A DNA stretch of 44,229 bases from Granulicella sp. (GCA_027335345.1 DAHWOF010000098.1:1-44229), one strand, 5' to 3'. Positions 26,301 through 34,350 are shown, numbered from the stretch's first letter. A program made the numbers and translations. The notes: generated by a model from the sequence alone, not told the origin.

Positions 26301-26500
26301 TAGGTGACCTGATCCTCAATGACGTTGGGTGGTTCGCCCGGCCACGAGGTATGAACGATCACCTGCACGTCGCTGATGTCCGGCAGAGCATCCAGCGGAA
26401 CGTGCTGAAAGCACCAGGCGCCGGCGATCAGCAGAAAGATGCAGCCGGAGAAGACCAGAAAGGGATTGCGCGCGCACCAGGCGATGATCTTCGCAATCAT
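23351..26500 (-). CDS. cusA: Heavy-metal RND efflux pump, CusA-like (copper/silver)
   Basis: This inner-membrane proton-driven transporter of 1049 residues is the expected length for the HME-RND group. Helix 4 reads NIMSLGGLALAIGVLIDAGIVIVENG, with the proton-relay Asp. Three methionines correspond to the Cu/Ag-binding trio of E. coli CusA: LLYMPSALPG (Met573 equivalent), APLDMFDTT (Met623) and NRLDMEMTG (Met672). This favours monovalent copper or silver over the divalent ions of CzcA. Extra matches are TGIKTPLGIKIQGP and LWRPGMTYTRLIQRMD. The start at 26500 overlaps the CusB-like gene by 4 nt (ATGA), showing coupling. It is the last gene of the operon. Confidence 0.93.
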   Translation of the reverse strand: MIAKIIAWCARNPFLVFSGCIFLLIAGAWCFQHVPLDALPDISDVQVIVHTSWPGEPPNVIEDQVTYPIVTALLSAPSVHSVRAQTMFGDSYVFVVFNDGTDLYWARSRVLEYLQEIAGKLPSGVHPEIGPDATGAGWVYEYAIVDRSHTRSLADLRTLQDWYLRYQLETVPGVAEVASIGGFVRQYQVNLDPGKLFSYGISAATVVDRVRQSSGEVGGDVLEANGAEYMIRGLGYLRSLSDLEDVPVATRNGTPVLVKDLGTVTFGPDVRRGAADWQGEGETVGGIVVMRYGKNALHVIDAVKARLRAIAASLPPGVEIVTAYDRSGLINRSIRTLERDLLLEGLIVSFVSLVFLFHFRSALVPILTAPIAVLAAFIPMYFLHVSSNIMSLGGLALAIGVLIDAGIVIVENGYRHLSELPEQPSELERRSILVKAAQQVGPALFFSLMIIVVSFLPVFLLEAQEGRMFRPLAWTKTMALICSSLLSITLVPALMPFFLRGKLRPEANNPISRLTQAIYLPVLRWCLRRWKLVIALNLAFLGATLPLYVRLGSQFMPAFYEGSLLYMPSALPGISITQAAALMQEQDRIIRSFPEVSTVFGTVGRSNSATDNAPLDMFDTTIMLKPRSLWRPGMTYTRLIQRMDAKLQFPGLTNTWTMPVQNRLDMEMTGIKTPLGIKIQGPDLPNIEEIGARMQQILSALPETRTVFAERVSQGFYLNVDVNRLQAARYGLSVADVQRLITHEIGGADIAENVEGRQRFPIAVRYLRDFRDNPQSIEQALIPTPEGEQIPVSEVARVFFSRGPSMIRDEDGLLTGYVYLNLTTSDYGGYVERANKLLQQKLALPTGYTWRWAGEYQFEQRARRRLTIILPVVLFVIFVLLYLVFRSATEAAVLLFPTLYAMSGGLLLQWMLGYNFSVAVWVGYIALFGIAVETGVVMVLYLNEAFERRLQEKTPLTEADLHQAIVEGAVQRLRPKLMTVTAVILSLAPILWESGIGSDVMKPIATPIVGGMITSTIHVLILVPVFFLLLRRRSLQRTPEETNPAKLNA

Positions 26501-28167
26501 TCCATGCCTCCCGCGACGTTCAGGCTCAGTTGCCGGGTGGCGAGGCTGCGCCCGTCGCGCCGGACCTCCACCTCCGCCTGCCATGTACCGCCCGAGGGCA
26601 ACTGCACCGGTCCCTCATACAGGCCGTCTCCCGCGGCATGGAGCGTCGCCGCGGCGTGTTGCGCAGCCATCCCCATCGCGGGCATGGCAGGCAGGAATAA
26701 GCTGGCGTTCACCTGCAACCCCGCCGTCTGCGAGGCGCTTAACGGGCTTCCATCCGGTCCGGTGAGTTTGACGCGGAGCGTGCCGATGCCCTTGCGTAGC
26801 GGGGACGGCTGGGTGCTCAGGTCAATCCGCATCTGCGCACCCGACTTTTCCCCGACTTTTGCCGCAGCTTGTGGCGGAGGCGGCGCAAATCCTCCCATGG
26901 CCTCTAGCTGCGCCTCCGAGTCCACCAGAAAGTTGGCCGAGCTGACCACCTGTTCGCCAGCCTTGAGACCGCTGAGGACCACCACCGAGCCGTTCACCTG
27001 CGGGCCGGTCTGCACGATGCGCGGGTCAAAGTAGCCCCGGCCAAGTGTGACAAAGGCGATTGAGCGCTCGCCCGTCTGCAAGATGGCTGAGGCCGGAACC
27101 ACCGTCTGCCGTCCGAGCGGCACGTCGATGCGGACGTTGACATACATGCCCGGCTTCAGCACAACGCCGGGGTTGGCGAAGACCATGCGCACGCGCACTG
27201 TGCGCGTGGTCGGGTCCACCTGGGGAAGGATCTGGTCGATGCGGCCCCGGAAGATCCGCCCGGGATACGCATCCACCGTGACCTGGCCGAGATCGCCGGG
27301 CCGCAGACGTCCAACGTCATCCTGAAAGACATTGGCGTAAACCCACACCGTGGAGAGATCGGCGATGGTATAGAGCCTGGTCTGGGGCTGCACGTATGCG
27401 TTCGGCAGAGCTTCGCGCTCGGTGATGTAGCCGGAGGCGGGCGAATCAATCACCAGGTTGTGTTGCACCTTGCCGCTCTGTTCCAGATCCGCAATCTGCC
27501 GGGCAGAGACGCCGAACTGCCGCAGCCGTTCCGCGGCAGCCTGGAGCAGCCAGCCTCCCTCCCGCGCTGCCATGCCAACGGTCCCGGCTGGTTTGCTGGT
27601 TGCCATATGGTTCTCCGGAGCAAATGCACTCTCGCTCCTCTGCGCCAGCAAAAGCTCCTGCTCGCTGCTCACCAGGTCAGGGCTGTAAAGGGTGAACAAC
27701 GGCTGCCCCTGGCGAACATACTGGTAGGCCGCGTTGGCATAGACATCCTGAATCCAGCCGGAGACGCGCGTCTGCACGTAGGCCAGCTTCTCTTCATCGA
27801 TGTCCACGTTGCCGGGGACATCCACCTCATCGTTCAGGTCGGCGCGGGTGACGGTGGCTGTGGTCACGCCGATCTCCTGCATGCGCTGCGGTGAAAGCTG
27901 AATCGGCGCCAGGGGTGATTCCACTGTAGAGGATGCGGAACCGCTCGGCCTGGACGTAGCCGCAGGCTGCGGTCCGCGCGCGACGACTGGGTCTTCGCCA
28001 GAGGATGAAGGCGAGCCCCAAAGCCGGTTCCAGCGCTGGGCCCAGACAGAGGGCCGGCGATCGGGCCTTCCAGGATGCTGGCTGAGTACAAAGGCAAGTG
28101 CGCCGCTCAGCAGCACGCAGACGGAAACGGCTGCGGCCAGGGCAACCTGATAGGTGCGAGTCTTCAT
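26497..28167 (-). CDS. cusB: Periplasmic adaptor (CusB-like) with extra C-terminal YtkA/FixH-like domain
   Basis: This membrane-fusion protein of 556 residues links the CusA-like pump to the TolC-like channel. An N-terminal hydrophobic segment (QVALAAAVSVCVLLSGALAF) serves as signal/anchor. The barrel-sandwich half-motifs appear as VDVPGNVDIDEEKLAYVQTR and NLVIDSPASGYITEREAL, around an alpha-hairpin (SSEQELLLAQRSE). The beta-barrel and membrane-proximal domains follow (VYANVFQDDVGRLRPGD, VVPASAILQTGERSIAFV). From about residue 455 there is an added domain with LTGPDGSPLSASQTAGLQV and a Met-rich LFLPAMPAMGMAAQHAAA, then YEGPVQLPSGGTWQAEVEV, like the YtkA/FixH fold. The Met-Pro-Ala-Met-Gly-Met run could bind copper. 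It overlaps both neighbours by 4 nt. Confidence 0.9.
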   Translation of the reverse strand: MKTRTYQVALAAAVSVCVLLSGALAFVLSQHPGRPDRRPSVWAQRWNRLWGSPSSSGEDPVVARGPQPAATSRPSGSASSTVESPLAPIQLSPQRMQEIGVTTATVTRADLNDEVDVPGNVDIDEEKLAYVQTRVSGWIQDVYANAAYQYVRQGQPLFTLYSPDLVSSEQELLLAQRSESAFAPENHMATSKPAGTVGMAAREGGWLLQAAAERLRQFGVSARQIADLEQSGKVQHNLVIDSPASGYITEREALPNAYVQPQTRLYTIADLSTVWVYANVFQDDVGRLRPGDLGQVTVDAYPGRIFRGRIDQILPQVDPTTRTVRVRMVFANPGVVLKPGMYVNVRIDVPLGRQTVVPASAILQTGERSIAFVTLGRGYFDPRIVQTGPQVNGSVVVLSGLKAGEQVVSSANFLVDSEAQLEAMGGFAPPPPQAAAKVGEKSGAQMRIDLSTQPSPLRKGIGTLRVKLTGPDGSPLSASQTAGLQVNASLFLPAMPAMGMAAQHAAATLHAAGDGLYEGPVQLPSGGTWQAEVEVRRDGRSLATRQLSLNVAGGME

Positions 28168-29546
28168 GGCTTCATCTCCGGGGTGAGCTGCTGGGGCTGG
28201 TTGGGCATGAACTGCTGAAGCTGGTCGATGGTTGCGCCTGTAGCCATTTCCAGGTCGGCCAGACGCGCGTCGAATGCCTCGACGGCCTGCACCCAGGCGA
28301 GATCGGCGTTGATCACCGTCATCTGGCTGTCCAGCAGGTCAAGAAAATCTGTCTTGTCGTTCTCGTAAGCGATCACGCTGGACTGGAGTGTTGCCTCTGC
28401 CTGGGGCAGCAGCCGGTCGTGATACAGGCTGGCGAATTGCTGCTCCGCCCGGGCCTCTGCCAGCGCCTCGACGATCTGGCCTCGGGCGGCGTTGCGCAGA
28501 TCGGCCAGTTCGGCATCCTGCTCCGTCATCTGCGCAGTGGCTTCGGCGATCTCCGCGTCGTGCTTGCGGTGATTCAGCCAGGGCAGATTGATCGAGCCTT
28601 CCACCAGGTAGTCGTTGCGCATGTTGTAGCCTTGCGGCATCAGCATGTACCCGGCGGTTACGGCAAAGTCCGGTGCGTAGGTTCTCTTGGCCAGCAACTG
28701 CTCCTGGTGGCTGCTCTCCGCGGCCTCCTGCGCCGCCATCAGATCCGGCCGCGAAGTGAGCGCCAGTTGCTCCAGCATCTCGGCCGAGGGCAGCGCAGCC
28801 AGGACTGCATACTGTCCGCGAACGGCCAGCGGCGTCTCCGGATCGCGTCCGAGCAGCGTGTTCAGGCGGGCCTGCGCGGTCTCTGCGTCGCGATCGAAGC
28901 GGATCATGTGCTCGCTCAGCTCGGTAAGCGCCACCTCGGCCTTCAAAATGTCCTGCTGGGAGACCTTGCCGGCGGCGTAGCGGATGCGAGCTGCTTCGAT
29001 CGACTGCCGCGCAATCCGCATGTGTTCATCGTGGATCCGCAGCTCCTCTTCGGCCAGCAGCAGATCGTCGAACGCCTTTTGCACCTGCACACGCACTGTC
29101 AGGCGGACCTGATCCAGTTGCGCCTTGGCCAGGTCCACATTCGTCTGCGCCACGCTGTTGCGGAGAGCGCGTTTGCCGATCCCAGGAAAGGTTTGGCTGA
29201 TGGTGAACATGTTTTGCGCGTCGTTATAGTTCCAGGGCTGAGCGAGCGGCACGCTCCATCCGCTGAACATGGCGGTCGGATCATCCAACGCGCCGGCGGC
29301 GGGCAGATGCGCCTGGACCACAGCTACGCGCCGCTCGGCCACCCGGATCTCAGGGTTTTCGGCCAGCGCCATCTGTTCGGCCTGGTCGAGTGAAAACGCC
29401 ATAGCCGAGATCTGCGGGGCCGAAGTCGCCGGCGCGTTGAATAAGGCTGCAAAGCCTGCCAGGGGATCGTTGTTCCCGGGTGGTTGCGCAAATGCGGAGC
29501 ATGTCAGGAAAGCTGCAAGCAACCATGCAGCCAATAGATACTTCAT
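28164..29546 (-). CDS. TolC-family outer-membrane efflux protein (CusC-like)
   Basis: This 460-residue protein forms the outer-membrane channel and periplasmic tunnel of the tripartite metal pump. The ATG at 29546 has GGAGGA upstream and is followed by a signal peptide (MKYLLAAWLLAAFLTCSAFA); a longer frame to 29609 has none. Two homologous halves of long helices are visible: ALAENPEIRVAERRVAVVQ, RNSVAQTNVDLAKAQLDQVR, then LTSRPDLMAAQEAAESSHQ and AVEAFDARLADLEMATG. The Cys at position 16 is in the signal peptide core rather than a convincing lipobox, so lipidation is unlikely. It overlaps the CusB-like start by 4 nt. Confidence 0.9.
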   Translation of the reverse strand: MKYLLAAWLLAAFLTCSAFAQPPGNNDPLAGFAALFNAPATSAPQISAMAFSLDQAEQMALAENPEIRVAERRVAVVQAHLPAAGALDDPTAMFSGWSVPLAQPWNYNDAQNMFTISQTFPGIGKRALRNSVAQTNVDLAKAQLDQVRLTVRVQVQKAFDDLLLAEEELRIHDEHMRIARQSIEAARIRYAAGKVSQQDILKAEVALTELSEHMIRFDRDAETAQARLNTLLGRDPETPLAVRGQYAVLAALPSAEMLEQLALTSRPDLMAAQEAAESSHQEQLLAKRTYAPDFAVTAGYMLMPQGYNMRNDYLVEGSINLPWLNHRKHDAEIAEATAQMTEQDAELADLRNAARGQIVEALAEARAEQQFASLYHDRLLPQAEATLQSSVIAYENDKTDFLDLLDSQMTVINADLAWVQAVEAFDARLADLEMATGATIDQLQQFMPNQPQQLTPEMKP

Positions 29547-29667
29547 CGCTTCCTCCAGCGGATACGCGGCGCAAGCGCCGGACGCGCGCACGGCGGTGCG
29601 CTCAGGCACAGTCAGGCACGCATAGGCCTGGGCGCGAGCCCAGGCTCAATCTGCAAGCGAAGAAGTT

Positions 29668-30042
29668 CTAGATGCGAAGAATGAAGCCTCCGCCGGGCGA
29701 TCTGCCGGGCGGCGCTTGTGCCCGGATCCCCATGCGGAGATTTGTGGAATCTCTGGGAGACTCCATGTTGGTGGCATGAAGCAGAAGGGAAGCCTGCGGG
29801 TGCTCAGAGAGAAAGGATGCCTTAGGAGGGACGATGGCGCTGTCCCCGTGCATCTGGCAGCATGGACCCATGGCGCCGCTCATGGGCATTCCCTGCATGG
29901 AACAGTTGGCGGCCATGTGGCGGCAGCACGCGGGCAGCCCGGGCGCACGCGCCAGCAGCAGACTGCAGGCAGAGGCCGGTATCGCGCTCCACAGCAGCGC
30001 AACCAGCAGCATCCATGCGGCGATCTTTCCGCTTCTCTTCAT
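29668..30042 (-). CDS. Exported Cys/Met/His-rich small protein, probable periplasmic copper binder
   Basis: This 124-residue protein heads the metal-efflux operon. A signal peptide (IAAWMLLVALLWSAIPASA) ends near residue 25. The next 40 residues are packed with soft-metal ligands: Cys26, Cys39-Cys40, His42, Met43, Cys47, Met49, Met52, Met54, Met58, Cys61-Cys62, Met64 and His65. The C-terminal 55 residues are polar, low-complexity, and end GGGFILRI. I know no named family, though short Met-rich periplasmic proteins accompany many copper systems (CusF-like or metal-storage roles). It is 121 nt upstream of the TolC-like gene on the same strand. The ribosome site is weak (GCAGG adjacent to ATG). 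A role in delivering or buffering Cu(I)/Ag(I) is inferred. Confidence 0.7.
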   Translation of the reverse strand: MKRSGKIAAWMLLVALLWSAIPASACSLLLARAPGLPACCRHMAANCSMQGMPMSGAMGPCCQMHGDSAIVPPKASFLSEHPQASLLLHATNMESPRDSTNLRMGIRAQAPPGRSPGGGFILRI

Positions 30043-30125
30043 CCTGCGCCAACTCAGAGTTCATGATAAACCCCTCGGCCGGGCGTGGCCAGCCGGAACC
30101 ATGCAGGTCATCCAGCGGCTGCTGC

Positions 30126-30131
30126 GATACT
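30126..30131 (+). promoter_or_regulatory. Extended -10-like box before the endonuclease IV gene
   Basis: TGC-GATACT ends eight nt before the ATG at 30140 and there is no Shine-Dalgarno sequence, so the transcript is probably leaderless or has a leader of one or two nt. Confidence 0.35.
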
Positions 30132-30139
30132 CTTGACCC

Positions 30140-31012
30140 ATGGCAAAGCGGAGAATCGGCGTGCATGTGGGTACCAGCGGCGGCATCTTCACCGCCGTGC
30201 AGCGGGCGGTGGATGCCGGGGCCAACACCTTCCAGATTTTTACTTCCAGCCCTCGCCAGTGGAAACCGTCCACGGTCAAGCCAGAAGACGCGGCGAAGAT
30301 GCGCCAGTTGCGCGCCGAGCTGGACGTGAACCCGGCGGCGGTTCACGCCAGCTATCTCATCAATCTCTGCTCTCAGACCGAGAGCGTGCGGGAGAACTCG
30401 GTGGCGGCCTTTCGCGCTGAGGTGGAGCGAGCGTTGGCGATCGGCGCCGAGTTCCTCATCCTGCATCCGGGCAGTTGGAAGGGACTCAGCCGCGAGCAAG
30501 GGCTGCTGCTGGTGAAGGAGGGAATCGAACGGGCCATCGGCACGCTGGGCGGGGGATGGCGCTGGCAGGACCACAACTTCCGCATCCTCATCGAGAATAC
30601 CGCCGGGGCCGAGTTCTCCCTGGGCGGAAGTCTCGATCAGGTGGCGGAGCTGGTCGCCGCGCTGCAGCCACATGCGCCGGTAGCGGTCTGTCTGGATACC
30701 TGCCACATCCATGTGGCGGGCTATGACATCGTCTCTTCCGAGGGGTACGAGGAGACCATGCGTCAGGTGAGCCAGACGGTGGGCTTTGAGTCCGTCAAGG
30801 TCTGGCACTGCAACGACGCCAAGGCGGCTATGGGCTCAAAGCTGGACCGCCACGAACATATCGGCGAAGGAACCATCGGGCCAGCGGCCTTCCAGCGGCT
30901 GTTGCACGACGTTCGTTTTGAGCACGCGGCGTTTATCGCCGAGACCCCGGTCGACGAGCCGGGCGATGAATTGCGCAATGTGATGGCGTTGCGCTCGCTC
31001 TCTGCGGGATAG
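30140..31012 (+). CDS. nfo: Endonuclease IV (AP endonuclease)
   Basis: This cytosolic DNA-repair enzyme of 290 residues cleaves DNA 5' to abasic sites, with a TIM-barrel and a three-zinc centre. All nine metal ligands known from E. coli Nfo are in place: His69 (VHASYL), His109 (LILHPG), Glu152 (LIENT), Asp186 and His189 (CLDTCHIHVAGYD), His223 (VWHCND), Asp236 and His238 (KLDRHEHIGEG) and Glu268 (FIAETP). The length is normal. It diverges from the metal-efflux operon with under 100 nt between them, and is a single-gene unit. A 6-bp hairpin at 31037-31054 after the stop may help end transcription; the remaining gap to 31224 has no gene. Confidence 0.95.
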   Translation: MAKRRIGVHVGTSGGIFTAVQRAVDAGANTFQIFTSSPRQWKPSTVKPEDAAKMRQLRAELDVNPAAVHASYLINLCSQTESVRENSVAAFRAEVERALAIGAEFLILHPGSWKGLSREQGLLLVKEGIERAIGTLGGGWRWQDHNFRILIENTAGAEFSLGGSLDQVAELVAALQPHAPVAVCLDTCHIHVAGYDIVSSEGYEETMRQVSQTVGFESVKVWHCNDAKAAMGSKLDRHEHIGEGTIGPAAFQRLLHDVRFEHAAFIAETPVDEPGDELRNVMALRSLSAG

Positions 31013-31224
31013 GAGTTTGCGGAGGGACGCACTGCAGCGGCGACGAGGCGCCGCATACAGCGGAGCAACAGCCTAGGGACGCACAGGTCCGAGGGGATCT
31101 TTGCGGCGAAGCCGGATCTTCGAACCAACTTCTGGGAACTGGAGCAGAGGCTGAAGCGGCGCGGATCGCGTTCTTGCGCCAGCCTCCGCGCTTGGCTGCA
31201 CCGTTTGATCACCTTGCCGGTTGG

Positions 31225-32883
31225 TTAACGCGCTCGGCTTGGCTGCACGGCTGCGTCGCTGCCCGAAGGGCTCTTGCCCCATAAGCTATCCAGGAAGAGG
31301 TAGCGCTGGCGCTGGGCATCCGGCTGGGCCTCGGAGTCAGAATTGAGGTGCATCACCTGCCAATCGGTGCTGGCCTGGTAGGTGGGCCAGTCGGGAAGAT
31401 CAGGGGCGTTGGGATTGCCGTTACGGGCAAAGTTGGTCCAGTACTGCTGCATCAGGTCAGAAAGTGCGCGATCCTCAGGCCGCCAGTGGGCTCCCCGGCG
31501 GGAGTCCAGCGTGCCGAAGACGTACTCGATGTCGTCGGAGTGGAAGGCTCCCGAGCCGGGATGATGGAATTGGTCCGTGGGCGAAGGCAGGTCAAAGTGG
31601 TAACGGTAGGTGGGGGCTTCGCCGGTGGCCACGTGGGCCTCCAGCCAGCGCCAGGTGGAGTAGGCGATAAAGCGGTCGCTGGCGAAGTCCCCGGCGGACT
31701 GCACGGCCTGCGCGTCGCTGCCGGCGGGGTAGAGGCTGAGGAACTTGTCGGCATTGGCGCCAAACTGCTGGCGCGCCGTATTGGTGAAGCTGGCCGCGGT
31801 GGTGGCCACGGGAGCAAACAGAACCATTCCTCGAACCTCATCCGCGTTCCATCCGGCCAGCAGAGGTATGTGAGCCTCTTCCCCGGCCGCATAGAGGCTG
31901 GGCAGGCTTGCCGGGAGAAAGTAGCCGTCGATGTCGGGAGGGAAGGCGCCGACGCTGCGGAAGGCGGCGGTGTTGGCCAGGGTTGCGGCGGGGATCTTGC
32001 GCAGCGCGGCCAGGTCATCCGTGCCCAGAACTTTCTTCACCAGGGCAGCGTCGCTGATTTCGCGGCTTTTCAGAGGCCCCCAGGGAAGTCCGGAGCTGAA
32101 GAAGGCCGCGCCGCTCTCGCCAATGGCCTGGGCCAGCAGGTCTTTGGAGATGGGCGAGGCCATCTGGGCGCTCACTGAGAAGGATCCGGCCGACTCACCG
32201 AACAGCGTGATGTTATTCGGGTCGCCCCCGAAGGCGCTGATGTTGCGTTTGACCCAGGCCAGAGCCGCCGCCTGATCCAGCAGACCATAGTCGCCCGCTG
32301 CGTGATGCGGTGACTCTTCAGCCAGGGAGCGAAGGGCGAGGAAGCCCAGCATTCCCAGCCGGTAGTTCATCGAGACCACCACAACGTTGCGGCGAGCGAG
32401 ATACTCCCCATCCTGGCGAGCCTCTGATGTGCCGCCGGCGGTAAAGCCGCCGCCGTAGATCCACACCATCACCGGCAGGCTCCCGGGTTTGGCGCCGCTC
32501 GGGGTCCAGACGTTCAGCGTCAGGCAGTCCTCACTGGCGCCGGGGTCGTGGAAGATCATGTCCGGGTAGGCGCCGAACTGAATGCAGTGCGGTCCGAAGG
32601 CATTGGCGGGACGGACGTACCACTTGCGATGCGGCTGCGGCGGTCTCCAGCGCAACTTGCCCACGGGCGGAGCAGCATAGGGAATGCCCAGAAAGGCGCG
32701 TACCGTCCGATTCAGTTCGTAGAAGCCCTTGACCTTCCCTTTGTCCGTTCGGGCCCATGCCGCGTGATTGAGCATCCGGTAGTGGCCGGAGGCCTGTGCG
32801 TTTGCGGAAGAAAAGCAGGCAACGGCCATGGCGGCAGCCAAGGCAAAGCGAAGCGGGCAGAGAAACGGCCAACGAAGGCGCAT
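31225..32883 (-). CDS. Secreted type B carboxylesterase
   Basis: This alpha/beta-hydrolase of 552 residues belongs to the carboxylesterase/para-nitrobenzyl esterase family. A signal peptide (CPLRFALAAAMAVACFSSANA) directs it out of the cytosol. The catalytic triad is Ser231 in FGESAGS, Glu349 in GWNADEV, and His448 in GAFHSDDIEYVFG. The oxyanion hole is in WIYGGGF (Gly144-146), and the family signature EDCLTLNVWTP is at about 118-128. The substrate is an ester but not defined. GGAGG precedes the ATG at 32883; the frame is open much further upstream, but that part has no ribosome site or coding character. Confidence 0.93.
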   Translation of the reverse strand: MRLRWPFLCPLRFALAAAMAVACFSSANAQASGHYRMLNHAAWARTDKGKVKGFYELNRTVRAFLGIPYAAPPVGKLRWRPPQPHRKWYVRPANAFGPHCIQFGAYPDMIFHDPGASEDCLTLNVWTPSGAKPGSLPVMVWIYGGGFTAGGTSEARQDGEYLARRNVVVVSMNYRLGMLGFLALRSLAEESPHHAAGDYGLLDQAAALAWVKRNISAFGGDPNNITLFGESAGSFSVSAQMASPISKDLLAQAIGESGAAFFSSGLPWGPLKSREISDAALVKKVLGTDDLAALRKIPAATLANTAAFRSVGAFPPDIDGYFLPASLPSLYAAGEEAHIPLLAGWNADEVRGMVLFAPVATTAASFTNTARQQFGANADKFLSLYPAGSDAQAVQSAGDFASDRFIAYSTWRWLEAHVATGEAPTYRYHFDLPSPTDQFHHPGSGAFHSDDIEYVFGTLDSRRGAHWRPEDRALSDLMQQYWTNFARNGNPNAPDLPDWPTYQASTDWQVMHLNSDSEAQPDAQRQRYLFLDSLWGKSPSGSDAAVQPSRAR

Positions 32884-33267
32884 ACATCCTCCACGTTCCT
32901 CTTGCGTCAGCGATGAGGAAGCTTTCTTATCATAGGACACGGCCTTCGTCTCCGGCTCAGACGCCCGGATCTCCGCAGATACCGGCCGGCAGCCAATTCG
33001 ATCCCCGGCGAAGGGCAAAGACCGGGAGATCGCGTAACGGCCCAGAAGAACAGAAAGGGACCTGCTGGACACGAATTGGCGAGTGGGTTGGGAGTGAGCT
33101 TTTGACGAACGGGAGATCCGTCTCATGGTTGCAGGCAATTTCTTGCGGGACAGACGAGAGGCGTCTCCAGCCTCTTTCCCTCCGGCATCGTCAGACAGTG
33201 CAGAGAATGCTGGAACGTGCTAAACCATCATAGGAGACCGCGAAGGTTGAACGCAGGAGGGTTGGGG
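32884..33267. other. Intergenic gap between divergent esterase and DUF1080 genes
   Basis: This gap of about 380 nt must hold the promoters of the two divergent secreted-enzyme genes. Reading frames extend into it from both sides, but none has a ribosome site or recognisable domain. I see no structured RNA, repeat or small gene here. Confidence 0.5.
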
Positions 33268-34023
33268 ATGACGATGAGCAGGTCGATGGGGATGGTTTTG
33301 GCAGCCAATATCTTCTTTCTGGGTGTGGCCCAAGCCCAGATGCAACCACCCAACACTCTTACGCCGCAGGAGAAGCAGCAAGGATGGCAGCTTCTCTTTG
33401 ATGGCCATGATCTGAAAGGATGGCACTCCTACCACGAAGAAAAGACGGGCAAAGACTGGTCGGTGGTCGACGGTGCGATCCAGCTTCGCAAGACCAATCA
33501 AGACCCGCCGGCAGATTATGCTGACCTGGTGACGGACAAGGAGTACTCGAACTTCGACCTGAAGCTGGAGTGGAAGGCGCGCCCCTGCATTGATAGCGGC
33601 GTGATGTTTTACGTACACGAATCTCCCCAGTACCCGGACACCTATGACACCGGGGTTGAGATGCAGATCGCCGATTTGGCTTGTACGGTTCCCGACAGCC
33701 GCGTTCTGAAGGAACGTTCCGGGGACATCTTTGATATGATCTCGGACAACGTCGAGTGGGTAAAGCCGGCCGGCGAATGGAACTCCTTTGAGATCATTGC
33801 CGACCACGGGCATCTGCAGCTGTTCCAGAATGGTCACAAAGTCATCGATACCCACTTGTGGGATGCTCACTGGCAGCAACTCATCGATTCAAGCAAATTT
33901 AAGCAGATGCCGGGCTACAGCAAGTATCACGTGGGCCATATCTCGCTGCAGGGCACGGAGCCGAAGGGAGATCCGGGGGACAAGCTCTGGTTTCGGAACA
34001 TCATGATTCGCCCGCTCCCCTGA
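33268..34023 (+). CDS. Secreted DUF1080 (3-keto-disaccharide hydrolase-like) protein
   Basis: This 251-residue protein has a signal peptide (MTMSRSMGMVLAANIFFLGV, cut near AQA) and one concanavalin-like beta-sandwich of the DUF1080 family. The signature is GWQLLFDGHDLKGWHSYHEE at the start of the domain, then WSVVDGAIQLRK, SNFDLKLEWKARPCIDSGVMFYV, YDTGVEMQIADLA and GHISLQGTEPKGDPGDKLWFRNIMIRPL at the end. Members hydrolyse 3-keto-glycosides or bind polysaccharides outside the cytosol. GGAGG precedes the ATG at 33268. The gene is convergent with the glutaredoxin gene; the two stop codons lie at the tips of an inverted repeat. Confidence 0.9.
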   Translation: MTMSRSMGMVLAANIFFLGVAQAQMQPPNTLTPQEKQQGWQLLFDGHDLKGWHSYHEEKTGKDWSVVDGAIQLRKTNQDPPADYADLVTDKEYSNFDLKLEWKARPCIDSGVMFYVHESPQYPDTYDTGVEMQIADLACTVPDSRVLKERSGDIFDMISDNVEWVKPAGEWNSFEIIADHGHLQLFQNGHKVIDTHLWDAHWQQLIDSSKFKQMPGYSKYHVGHISLQGTEPKGDPGDKLWFRNIMIRPLP

Positions 34024-34104
34024 AGCATCTTTCGTTGCCGTGCAGACCGACGCCGCGGTCAGGGAAGTTCAGGCTCTGGGTAGATCCGCCTTGAAGATGC
34101 TTCA
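34021..34104. terminator. Inverted repeat joining two convergent stop codons
   Basis: Both genes end with the same 11 bases, tgaagcatctt, on opposite strands (34021-34031 and 34094-34104), forming an 11-bp inverted repeat with a 62-nt loop that contains a smaller gaccg/cggtc hairpin near 34046. It may end transcription in both directions or reflect a duplicated 3' end. No T-tract is present. Confidence 0.4.
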
Positions 34105-34344
34105 GGCCTTGCCTGCCAGGGCGCGCAGAAACCGATCCTTGTCCATGTGGTACTTGAATGCCTTGCGGCCGTCGATGAAGACGACGGGAATCTCATCGTT
34201 GTAGCGTTCACGAATCGCCGCATCCGTATCGATGTCCAACTCGCTCCAGTGAAAATCCGCAACGCCCTCGAGTTGCCTCAAGGTCTCCTTGACCACGTCG
34301 CAGAGATGGCATCCTTTGCGCGAATACACCACAACATCATGCAT
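34102..34344 (-). CDS. Mini-glutaredoxin / thioredoxin-fold protein
   Basis: This 80-residue protein is a single thioredoxin fold. The redox motif is CHLC (Cys12, Cys15) after the first strand (MHDVVVYSRKG), and the cis-Pro region is DEIPVVFIDGRKAFKYHMD. It matches the glutaredoxin-family group annotated DUF836-like or NrdH-like. It is cytosolic and probably exchanges disulfides with an unknown partner. The ATG at 34344 is preferred: TACAAT lies exactly six nt upstream, whereas the longer frame (to 34449) would begin upstream of that box and adds a low-quality tail. Confidence 0.85.
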   Translation of the reverse strand: MHDVVVYSRKGCHLCDVVKETLRQLEGVADFHWSELDIDTDAAIRERYNDEIPVVFIDGRKAFKYHMDKDRFLRALAGKA

Positions 34345-34350
34345 GCTTTC

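Noticed and set aside
29822-30808. Minus-strand frame overlapping nfo and the Met-rich gene
   Set aside because: It conflicts with endonuclease IV, whose nine metal ligands are all conserved, and with the better-supported exported protein.
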